Origin: Actinomycetota bacterium
GTDB lineage: Bacteria > Actinomycetota > Thermoleophilia > Gaiellales > Gaiellaceae
Direction of reading: 5' to 3'
Length of the DNA stretch: 6,185 bases
Assembly: GCA_013813345.1 (NCBI GenBank)
Contig: JACCRW010000081.1
Coordinates: 1-6,185 of the forward strand
Of the stretch, positions 1 to 5,165 are shown in pieces. Every line of letters begins with the position of its first letter. Within the stretch, counting starts at the first letter, position 1. Below the pieces are notes generated by a model. That model saw only the letters and a list, made by a program, of their open reading frames with translations. It was not told where the DNA came from and ran no database searches. Made by a program: the position numbers and the translations under genes.

Positions 1-519
1 GAGGGCGACATCCCGACGTTCGGCGTCGTGCCGCGCGGCCAGGGCTTCGCCATCTTCGACACTGCTTACGACAACGCCGCGTGCCTGTCGGGAGCCGGTC
101 CGCAGCAGCTCCCGGTGGCGATCGGCACCAAGGGCGACAGGCTCAGCTTCACGTCGGAGTTCGACGGGTGGGGCTATGTCCACCTGTTCGAGTACGACGC
201 GGGGAAGATGACCGAGCTCGATACGTACGCCATCCCAGAGGCGCACGACCCGGCCTACGCGGCGGGCTTCGGCGATCTCTCGGTGCACGAGGTGGCAACC
301 TCGGCTGTTGACGACGAGTTGGCGTATCTCTCCTACTACTCGGGGGGTTTCCGCGTCCTGAAGATCGAGGGCACGGAGCTCGTGGAGGCCGGCCACTTCA
401 TCGACAAGGGTGGCAGCAACTTCTGGGGGGTCGAGGTCTTCCAGAATGGAGGCCAGGAGTACGTCGCCGCCAGCGACCGCGACTTCGGTCTCTACATCTT
501 CAGGTACACCGGAGGCTGA
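1..519 (+). CDS. LVIVD-repeat-like beta-propeller protein, C-terminal part (5' end outside window)
   Basis: The reading frame is open from the first base, so the GTG at 28 is probably an internal Val and the gene starts upstream of the window. The visible 172 residues are rich in Gly, aromatic residues and alternating hydrophobics. They show repeated blade-like strands such as GWGYVHLFEYD, LAYLSYYSGGFRVLKIEG and EYVAASDRDFGLYIFRYTG, ending at TGA 517-519. Short strands of the type 'a-Y-x-S-x-Y-x-G-G-x-R-V-L' followed by an acidic turn are typical of the LVIVD repeat family, which forms beta-propellers and is often exported. The N-terminus is missing, so a signal peptide cannot be judged. No catalytic residues are recognisable and I do not assign a function. 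A strong hairpin 24 nt after the stop separates it from the permease gene, so it is probably not in that operon. The frame and codon use leave little doubt that it is a gene; the family call is moderately sure. Confidence 0.75.
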   Translation, partial: EGDIPTFGVVPRGQGFAIFDTAYDNAACLSGAGPQQLPVAIGTKGDRLSFTSEFDGWGYVHLFEYDAGKMTELDTYAIPEAHDPAYAAGFGDLSVHEVATSAVDDELAYLSYYSGGFRVLKIEGTELVEAGHFIDKGGSNFWGVEVFQNGGQEYVAASDRDFGLYIFRYTGG

Positions 520-543
520 GCACTAGGAGATGACGCGGGAAAG

Positions 544-571
544 GAGAGGCCGGCGGAGACGCCGGCCTCTC
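544..571 (+). terminator. Perfect 12-bp hairpin with GAGA tetraloop, probable terminator
   Basis: Bases 544-555 (GAGAGGCCGGCG) pair perfectly with 560-571 (CGCCGGCCTCTC), leaving the GNRA-type tetraloop GAGA at 556-559. It lies 24 nt after the stop of the beta-propeller gene and 19 nt before the permease start. There is no real U-tract: the following bases are GCGTCTCTAG. This is common for terminators in high-GC actinobacteria. The stem is symmetrical, so it could work on either strand, but the gene order favours ending the upstream transcript. Confidence 0.75.
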
Positions 572-590
572 GCGTCTCTAGACTCTCGCG
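556..590 (+). promoter_or_regulatory. Candidate promoter for a leaderless permease transcript
   Basis: A TANNNT hexamer, TAGACT, lies at 579-584, exactly 6 nt before the GTG at 591. No purine-rich Shine-Dalgarno sequence is present between hairpin and start. That geometry puts the transcription start at or next to the start codon, as in leaderless actinobacterial mRNAs. A weak -35 match (GAGACG, 556-561) would fall in the terminator loop and right arm with a 17-bp spacer. The call rests on position and one hexamer, so it is tentative. Confidence 0.4.
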
Positions 591-2489
591 GTGCCCAGCC
601 GCCGTCGCAGGCAGGTCGAGCTCGAGCGCGTCCTCGGCACCTCCGCGCTCTTCGCGACCGCGTACGGCAACGTCGGTTCCTCGATCTACTACGCGCTCGG
701 CCTCACAGCCGTCTACGCGCTCGGGCTGACCCCCGTCGTCTTCGTCGTCGCGGGCGTGATCTTCGCCTGCACGGCCGCCACCTACAGCGAGGGAACCGTC
801 CGCTATCCGGAAGCGGGAGGCTCGGCCAGCTTTGCGCGGCATGCGTTCGACGAGCTCGTCTCGTTCACGGCGGCCTGGGCGCAGATGCTCGTCTACGTCG
901 TCACGGTCGCCGTCTCGGCGTTCTTCGTCCCGCACTACCTGGCGATCTTCTGGGAGCCGCTGCGGACGAATCCCTGGGACATCGTCGGCGGCGCGATCGT
1001 GATCCTCGTGCTCGTGGCGCTGAACGTGGTGGGCGTCTCCGAAGCCGCCAAGCTGTCGGTCACGCTCGCGGTGCTGGATCTCGCCACGCAGGTGCTGCTC
1101 GTGATCGTCGGGATCGCGCTCGTGCTCAGCCCGGAGCGGCTCGTCGACAACGTCCACTGGGGCGTGGCGCCGACCTGGTCGAACCTCGCCCTGGCGGTGC
1201 CGGTCGCGATGCTGGCCTACACGGGAGTGGAGACTGTCTCGAATCTCGCCGAGGAGGTTCGCGATCCGGTTCGAAGCGTTCCGAACGCCTACAAGCTCGT
1301 GGCGCTCGCCGTCTTCGGGATCTTCTTCACGCTCCCGTTCGTCGCGCTGTCAGCGCTACCCGTCGAGCGGATCGGCGGCGAGTTGACCACGCGGCTGGCT
1401 CTGCCACCCGAGGAGGGAGGCTTCGCGAACGATCCCGTACTCGGGCTCGTGCAGAACCTGGGCCTCGAGGGGCTGATGCTCGATGCGGCCGAGATCTACG
1501 TCGGCGTCCTCGCCGCGACGATCCTCTTCATCGCGACCAATGCCGGCGTGATCGGGGCCTCGCGGATCACCTACTCGATGGCGACGTACCGGCAGCTACC
1601 GGAGGTCTTCCGCCGCCTGCACCCGCGCTTCAAGACTCCGTGGCTCGCTCTCGTCGTATTCGCCGGGATCGCACCGATCGCAATCCTGCTCCCCGGCGAC
1701 GTCAACTTCGTCGGCACCCTCTACGCGTTCGGGGCGACGTTCTCGTTCACGGTCGCCCACGCCTCGATCATCAGGCTGCGAATGCTTCCGGCCGGCGAGG
1801 ACGAGCGGATCGGCCGCGCCCGCCCGAGCCTGAGCATCCGCGGTGTGGACTGGCCGCTCTTCGCGATCGTGGGCGGGCTGGCGACTGCCGTCTCGTTCGT
1901 CGTCATCCTCATCCAGAACGAGGCGACGCGCTGGACGGGGCTCGGCTGGATCGTGCTCGGGTTGATCGGCTACGCGATCTACCGCCGCGTCGTCCTCCGC
2001 GAGCCGGTGCGGGCGACCGTGCGGGCGCCGATCGCCTTCGGCCCGGCGCTCGCGCTCGAGTACCGCCGGCTGCTCGTGCCGATCCTGCCCGGTCAGGCCT
2101 CCGACGAGGCCCTGGACGTGGCCGCAAGCCTCGCCGCCGAGCGGGGTGCGCAGATCGCGGCGATCACCGTGCTGGAGGTTCCGCTCGACCAGCCGTTGGA
2201 CGTCTCGCTCGATGCGGAGGAGGTGCTCGCCAACCGGGAGCTCGACGAGGCGCGCGCGATCGGCGACTCGTACGGCGTCACGGTGATCCCGCGGCTCGTG
2301 CGTGAACGGAGCGCGGGCGAGGCGATCGTGGCGGAGGCTGCGCGCCGTGGCACCGAGTTGATCGTGATCGGCGCGCTCCGCAAGGAGGTCGGCCGGCGCA
2401 AGCGGGCAGCCTTCGGGGCGACCGTCGACTACGTCCTCAAGAATGCCCCCTGCCGGGTGATGGTGACCGCATCGACGGAGGCATCGTGA
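591..2489 (+). CDS. APC-superfamily permease with C-terminal UspA-like domain (paralogue A)
   Basis: This is a 632-residue inner-membrane carrier. About 12 hydrophobic segments can be traced: roughly residues 17-38, 42-63, 88-118, 131-150, 155-180, 196-216, 234-255, 299-325, 352-368, 371-396, 421-441 and 449-466. TM1 carries AYGNVGSSIYYALG (24-37) and TM6 carries AYTGVETVSNLAEEVRDP (209-226), the G-x-E...N-x-AEE-x-x-x-P signature of APC amino acid permeases. Residues about 490-628 form a UspA-like alpha/beta domain: YRRLLVPIL opens it and a GATVDYVLKNAPCRVMV segment closes it. APC proteins with a fused Usp domain are known in bacteria and archaea, and KimA has a comparable cytosolic domain. 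The substrate could be an amino acid or a cation; the trkA/trkH neighbours favour a role in ion or osmotic balance, but this is inference. GTG 591 is chosen because no in-frame alternative lies between it and TM1 and the length matches the downstream paralogue. The Usp ATP motif G-2x-G-9x-G-S/T is degenerate: G594 is kept, K597 replaces the second Gly, and the last part reads G609-A. Confidence 0.9.
   Translation: MPSRRRRQVELERVLGTSALFATAYGNVGSSIYYALGLTAVYALGLTPVVFVVAGVIFACTAATYSEGTVRYPEAGGSASFARHAFDELVSFTAAWAQMLVYVVTVAVSAFFVPHYLAIFWEPLRTNPWDIVGGAIVILVLVALNVVGVSEAAKLSVTLAVLDLATQVLLVIVGIALVLSPERLVDNVHWGVAPTWSNLALAVPVAMLAYTGVETVSNLAEEVRDPVRSVPNAYKLVALAVFGIFFTLPFVALSALPVERIGGELTTRLALPPEEGGFANDPVLGLVQNLGLEGLMLDAAEIYVGVLAATILFIATNAGVIGASRITYSMATYRQLPEVFRRLHPRFKTPWLALVVFAGIAPIAILLPGDVNFVGTLYAFGATFSFTVAHASIIRLRMLPAGEDERIGRARPSLSIRGVDWPLFAIVGGLATAVSFVVILIQNEATRWTGLGWIVLGLIGYAIYRRVVLREPVRATVRAPIAFGPALALEYRRLLVPILPGQASDEALDVAASLAAERGAQIAAITVLEVPLDQPLDVSLDAEEVLANRELDEARAIGDSYGVTVIPRLVRERSAGEAIVAEAARRGTELIVIGALRKEVGRRKRAAFGATVDYVLKNAPCRVMVTASTEAS
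2477..2481 (+). promoter_or_regulatory. Shine-Dalgarno GGAGG for the small membrane protein
   Basis: GGAGG sits 4 nt before GTG 2486, inside the end of the permease frame. It is the clearest ribosome-binding site in the window. It supports translation of the 58-codon frame that starts in the GTGA overlap. Confidence 0.55.
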
Positions 2490-2662
2490 AGCTCTACGGC
2501 GCGGCCGTGCTCGTCCTGGCGCTCGTCTTCGTGGGGATCGGGATCGCGCTCCTCGTCGTGACCGCTGCGAGCGGCGGCGGCGTGCTCGGCTTCGTCCTCG
2601 GCGGGCTCTTCGTCGCGCTCGGCGTCGGCCGGATCACGCTGCTTCGGAAGGGCTGGAGGTAA
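2486..2662 (+). CDS. Small two-helix membrane protein, 58 residues, unknown function
   Basis: GTG 2486 overlaps the permease stop by 4 nt (GTGA), with GGAGG 4 nt upstream; the frame ends at TAA 2660-2662. The product is almost wholly hydrophobic. A first helix spans about residues 5-27 (AAVLVLALVFVGIGIALLVV within it), a Gly/Ser-rich turn ASGGG covers 28-32, a second helix spans about 33-50, and the tail is basic: RITLLRKGWR. By the positive-inside rule the tail should be cytoplasmic, and the short N-terminus (MKLYG) too, giving a hairpin topology. Nearly every codon ends in G or C, like the flanking real genes. Tight coupling to the permease suggests an accessory or stabilising subunit. I recognise no named family. 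It is easily missed by length cut-offs. It is also possible that it is simply a co-transcribed small protein unrelated to transport. Confidence 0.75.
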   Translation: MKLYGAAVLVLALVFVGIGIALLVVTAASGGGVLGFVLGGLFVALGVGRITLLRKGWR

Positions 2663-2666
2663 GTGG

Positions 2667-2680
2667 CGTTCCTCGGAACG
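2667..2680. promoter_or_regulatory. 14-bp palindrome CGTTCCTCGGAACG
   Basis: CGTTCC and GGAACG are perfect inverted copies separated by TC, starting 5 bp after the stop of the 58-residue protein. As DNA it could be a dimeric regulator site. As RNA it would be a weak 5-bp hairpin with a CUCG loop. There is no U-tract, so a terminator is unlikely. A single palindrome of this length can occur by chance. Confidence 0.25.
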
Positions 2681-2776
2681 AGTGGAGCGTCAACTCGGCG
2701 CGATCAGCAGCCGTGCTCAGCCGACGTCTTGAAGATCGCCTCGAGGGCCGGCCGCGCGTTGTCAACGAAACGGGTT

Positions 2777-2824
2777 GTCTCTGCGTCCGTGTCTGCAACC
2801 GTGTCTACGTCCGTCTCTGCAACC
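2777..2824 (+). repeat. Tandem repeat, four 12-bp units (two 24-bp units)
   Basis: Four contiguous units are visible: GTCTCTGCGTCC, GTGTCTGCAACC, GTGTCTACGTCC and GTCTCTGCAACC. They alternate so that the array is better described as two 24-bp units differing at 3 of 24 positions. It ends 20 bp before the ATG of the second permease. It lies in a stretch whose base composition is unlike coding sequence, so it may be a regulatory array or simple slippage-derived DNA. Confidence 0.7.
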
Positions 2825-2844
2825 GTTCGTCGCGGCCGCCGCTG

Positions 2845-4749
2845 ATGGCCAGGAAGCTCCGCGGCTTCGAGCGCGTGCTCGACGCGCCCGCGCTCTTCTC
2901 GGTCGCCTACGGCGAGATCGCCTCCTCGCTCTACTTCGCGCTCGGGATCGTCGCCGCCTACGCGCTCGGCTTCACGCCGTGGGTGCTCCTCGCCGCCGGC
3001 GCGTTCTTCCTCCTCGTCGCGCTGTCCTACGCCGAGGGCACGGCCGCGATCCCGGAGACGGGCGGCGCGGCGACCTTTGTCCGGCGCGCGTCGAACGACC
3101 TCCTCGGCTTCCTGACCGGCTGGGCGCTCCTCCTCGACTACCTGATCGTGATCGCGCTCTCGACGCTCTTCCTACCGCACTACCTGGGTGCCGCCCTCGA
3201 CAGGCCGGGGCTCGCGGACTCGCCCTGGGACGTCGTCGTCGCGGTTGCCGTGATCCTCGCGATCGCGGCGACCCGCCTCGCTCGCCACTCGCGCCTCTAT
3301 AGGGCCGGGATCGTCGTCGCCGGACTCGACCTCGCAACGCAGCTCCTGCTCGTCGTGCTCGGGCTCGCGATCCTCTTCTCGCCGGACGCGCTGACGCAGG
3401 GTGTCTCGCTCGGGACGGAGCCTGTCTGGGACGACATCGCCTTCGCGCTGCCGCTCGCCCTCCTCGCGTACACGGGTCTCGAGACGGTTGCGAATCTGGC
3501 CGAGGAGACGCGCGAGCCGGGACGGACGCTCCCGCGCAGCCTCTTCGCGGCGATCGGGCTCGTGGTCGCGATCACCGCCCTGATCGCGGTGGTCGGGATC
3601 TCGGCCTTCCCCGTCGAGAACGGCCGGACGGCGCTCGGCGACGAGTGGCTGCGGGCGCCGATCGCCGGAATCGTCGACGCGCTCGGCGACCCGCTCCCGG
3701 GTTGGCTCGCCGGCGGCCTCCGGTTCTATGTCGGGCTGACCGGCGCGCTCGTGCTCTTCGCCGCCGCTACGACCTCGATCTCCGGCTTCACCCGGCTCGC
3801 CCACTCGCTCGGCGGCCACGGCCAGCTCCCGCGTGCGTTCGGCCGGCTCAACCGCCGCACGCTCGTCTCGCCGCAGGCGATCGTCGCCGCTGCCGCGATC
3901 TCGATCGCGCTCGTGATCGGCACCGGCCTGATCGGGGACGATGTCGTCTTCCTCGCGGGCCTCTACTCCTTCGGGATCCTGCTTGCGTTCACCGCCGCCC
4001 AGCTCGCCGTGATCCGGCTGCGCTTCAGCGAGCCCGAGCTGCCCCGGCCGTTCCGGACGCCCTTCAACGTTTCGATCCGCGGCAGGGACGTACCGGTGCC
4101 CGCGATCGTCGGCACCGTTCTCGCACTCGCGATCTGGGTCGTCTCGCTCGTCACCCACCCCGGTGCCCGCTACGCGGGGCCGATCTGGCTCGCGCTCGGC
4201 GCCGCCGTCTATATCGGCGTCCGCCGCGGCCGCTTACTCGGAAACGATGCGTTGCGAGAGCTGCCGCCGGGAGCCGACTTCAGGCGGATCCTCGTCCCGC
4301 TGAAGCTCGGCCCGGTCGGGGAGGAGATGGCGGCAACCGCGATCGCGCTCGCCAAGGAGCGGAGTGCGGCCGTGGACGCCGTCTACGTGATCCGGGTGCC
4401 GCTCGAGCTCGAGCTCGACGCCGAGCTGCCCGTCCGGGAGGAGCAGGCGGCTGCCTCGCTGGCGGAGGCGCAGGCGCTCGGCGAGGAGCACGGGATCAGC
4501 GTCGAGCCGGTGACCGTCCGCTCGCGCTCGATCGGCCAGGCAATCGTCGCCGAGGCGGCGTCGCGCGACTCCGACCTGATCGTGCTCGGCTCGGCTGCCC
4601 GGTGGCGGCGCCAGTCGGCGTTCTTCTCGCCGACTGTGGATTACGTGCTCCGGAACGCCCCGTGCGAGGTGCTCGTCGTCGCCTTCCCGCAGGGCGTTCT
4701 CGACGAGACACCGAGGAGTCCCCTACCGGGGAGTACCCTGAGCGCATGA
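2845..4749 (+). CDS. APC-superfamily permease with C-terminal UspA-like domain (paralogue B)
   Basis: This 634-residue protein is collinear with paralogue A. The ATG at 2845 is chosen over GTG 2713 because ERVL-x-x-x-ALF-x-x-AYG then begins at residue 9, close to residue 12 in A, and because the extra 44 codons would translate the tandem repeat with atypical codon use. No Shine-Dalgarno is visible. About 12 hydrophobic segments run from residue 14 to 461. TM1 reads AYGEIASSLYFALG (21-34); TM6 reads AYTGLETVANLAEETREP (208-225). The Usp-like domain covers about 477-613 (FRRILVPLKLG to VDYVLRNAPCEVLVV), followed by a Pro/Ser-rich tail of about 20 residues. The Usp nucleotide motif is more eroded than in A: GSAA at 582-585 lacks the second Gly, and the last element is S595-P instead of G-S/T. 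TM1 has Glu24 where A has Asn27, and Ala26 where A has Gly29. The 3' end overlaps trkA by 4 nt, so a role linked to potassium or osmotic control is likely, though the substrate is unknown. Confidence 0.9.
   Translation: MARKLRGFERVLDAPALFSVAYGEIASSLYFALGIVAAYALGFTPWVLLAAGAFFLLVALSYAEGTAAIPETGGAATFVRRASNDLLGFLTGWALLLDYLIVIALSTLFLPHYLGAALDRPGLADSPWDVVVAVAVILAIAATRLARHSRLYRAGIVVAGLDLATQLLLVVLGLAILFSPDALTQGVSLGTEPVWDDIAFALPLALLAYTGLETVANLAEETREPGRTLPRSLFAAIGLVVAITALIAVVGISAFPVENGRTALGDEWLRAPIAGIVDALGDPLPGWLAGGLRFYVGLTGALVLFAAATTSISGFTRLAHSLGGHGQLPRAFGRLNRRTLVSPQAIVAAAAISIALVIGTGLIGDDVVFLAGLYSFGILLAFTAAQLAVIRLRFSEPELPRPFRTPFNVSIRGRDVPVPAIVGTVLALAIWVVSLVTHPGARYAGPIWLALGAAVYIGVRRGRLLGNDALRELPPGADFRRILVPLKLGPVGEEMAATAIALAKERSAAVDAVYVIRVPLELELDAELPVREEQAAASLAEAQALGEEHGISVEPVTVRSRSIGQAIVAEAASRDSDLIVLGSAARWRRQSAFFSPTVDYVLRNAPCEVLVVAFPQGVLDETPRSPLPGSTLSA
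4719..4745 (+). promoter_or_regulatory. Start region of the first trkA: small hairpin and TACCCT hexamer
   Basis: TACCCT (4734-4739) fits TANNNT and ends 6 nt before ATG 4746, the same spacing as at the first permease, so an internal leaderless promoter is possible. The only Shine-Dalgarno-like run, GGGGAG (4728-4733), is 12 nt from the ATG, which is rather far, and its G-run can pair with CCCC at 4720-4723 (stem TCCCC/GGGGA, loop TACC). No -35 box is evident. Translational coupling through the ATGA overlap is the simpler explanation. Confidence 0.3.
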
Positions 4750-5165
4750 AGCTGGTCGTGATCGGGTGTGGCCGCGTCGGCTCGGCCGTCGCCCGCGAGT
4801 TCCGCGCGGAGGGTTGGGACGTCGTCGCGGTCGACGAGAAGGAGGAGGCGCTGACGCGGCTCGGCCCCGGCTGGTCCGGCGGCTTCGTCGTCGGGCACGG
4901 GATGGACTCTGAGATCCTCCGCCGAGCCGGGGTCGACGAGGCCGACGCGGTCGTCGTCGCAACGAACGGGGACAACACGAATCTCGTGATCGGACAGGTC
5001 GTGAGGAAGCGCTACGGGATCGAGCACGTCGTCGTCCGCGTCCTCGATCCGGCGCGCGCCGAGTTCTACGCGAAGCGCGGCATGCAGACCGTCAGCCCGA
5101 CCCAGACCGCGATCTCAGAGCTCGCGGCGCGCGTGCGCGTGGCCGAGAAAGCGATGGCGAGCTGA
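4746..5165 (+). CDS. trkA: TrkA-type potassium regulatory protein, RCK N-domain only
   Basis: This 139-residue cytosolic Rossmann protein gates Trk/Ktr potassium channels by binding NAD(H) or related nucleotides. The glycine motif GCGRVG (7-12) follows the first strand MKLVVI, and the second strand ends in Asp30 (VVAVDE), the usual ribose-binding acid. VVGHGMDSEILRRAGVDEAD (48-67) matches the GDGTD...L...AGI-x-x-AD segment of RCK domains, though His51 replaces the usual Asp. VVVATNGDNTNL (69-80) and VVVRVLDPARAEFYAKRG follow. The protein stops just after the N-domain; the TrkA_C domain present in the next gene is absent. ATG 4746 overlaps the permease stop as ATGA, and the stop overlaps the next start as TGATG. 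In Mycobacterium tuberculosis the comparable pair is ceoB/ceoC, each of about 220 residues as I recall, so this copy is short. It probably forms mixed rings with the next protein. The frame upstream of 4746 is a shadow of the permease and is not included. Confidence 0.9.
   Translation: MKLVVIGCGRVGSAVAREFRAEGWDVVAVDEKEEALTRLGPGWSGGFVVGHGMDSEILRRAGVDEADAVVVATNGDNTNLVIGQVVRKRYGIEHVVVRVLDPARAEFYAKRGMQTVSPTQTAISELAARVRVAEKAMAS

Larger units (their letters stand above)
2663..2844. other. 182-bp intergenic gap with repeats and no convincing gene
   Basis: This is the longest non-coding stretch in the window and lies between the small membrane protein and the second permease. Third positions are clearly less GC-biased here than in the flanking genes, in both open forward frames that I checked. 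It holds a 14-bp palindrome at its left end and a 4 x 12-bp tandem repeat near its right end. A TTGTCA (2759-2764) resembles a -35 box, but no good -10 follows at 16-18 bp. No terminator with a U-tract was seen. Transcription may continue through it from the first permease or start within it. Confidence 0.6.

Noticed and set aside
492..1157. Minus-strand frame of 221 codons opposite the first permease
   Set aside because: Its composition is that of antisense GC-rich DNA and it crosses the terminator hairpin and promoter region without any recognisable motif.
530..2305. Long forward open frame of 591 codons over the first permease
   Set aside because: It is a +1 shadow of the permease, extremely Arg-rich with no domain. 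The AGGAG before its ATG directly abuts the start codon and is too close to act.
2713..2844. GTG 2713 as start of permease B with a 44-residue extension
   Set aside because: Codon third positions are far less GC-biased than in the body of the gene, the extension translates the tandem repeat, and ATG 2845 matches the N-terminus of the paralogue.
2663..2845. 60-codon forward frame filling the intergenic gap, starting right after the TAA and ending in TGATG with the second permease
   Set aside because: The overlap is tempting, but it has no Shine-Dalgarno, weak GC third-position bias, a low-complexity Ser/Val stretch from the tandem repeat, and no recognisable fold.
3240..3960. Dense GCGATC/ATCGCG words in the permease genes
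   Set aside because: They arise from repeated Ala-Ile and Ile-Ala codon pairs (GCG ATC, ATC GCG) in membrane helices, not from a regulatory repeat.
3172..4158. Minus-strand frame of 328 codons opposite permease B
   Set aside because: It is antisense to a well-supported gene, is rich in Arg, Asp, Glu and Gly as expected of GC-rich shadows, and has no domain.
4401..4420. CTCGAG/GAGCTC micro-repeat
   Set aside because: It encodes Leu-Glu-Leu-Glu-Leu-Asp in the Usp domain and is explained by codon use.
3645..4745. Upstream extension of the first trkA frame
   Set aside because: It is an Arg-rich shadow of permease B; the Rossmann fold begins exactly at ATG 4746.
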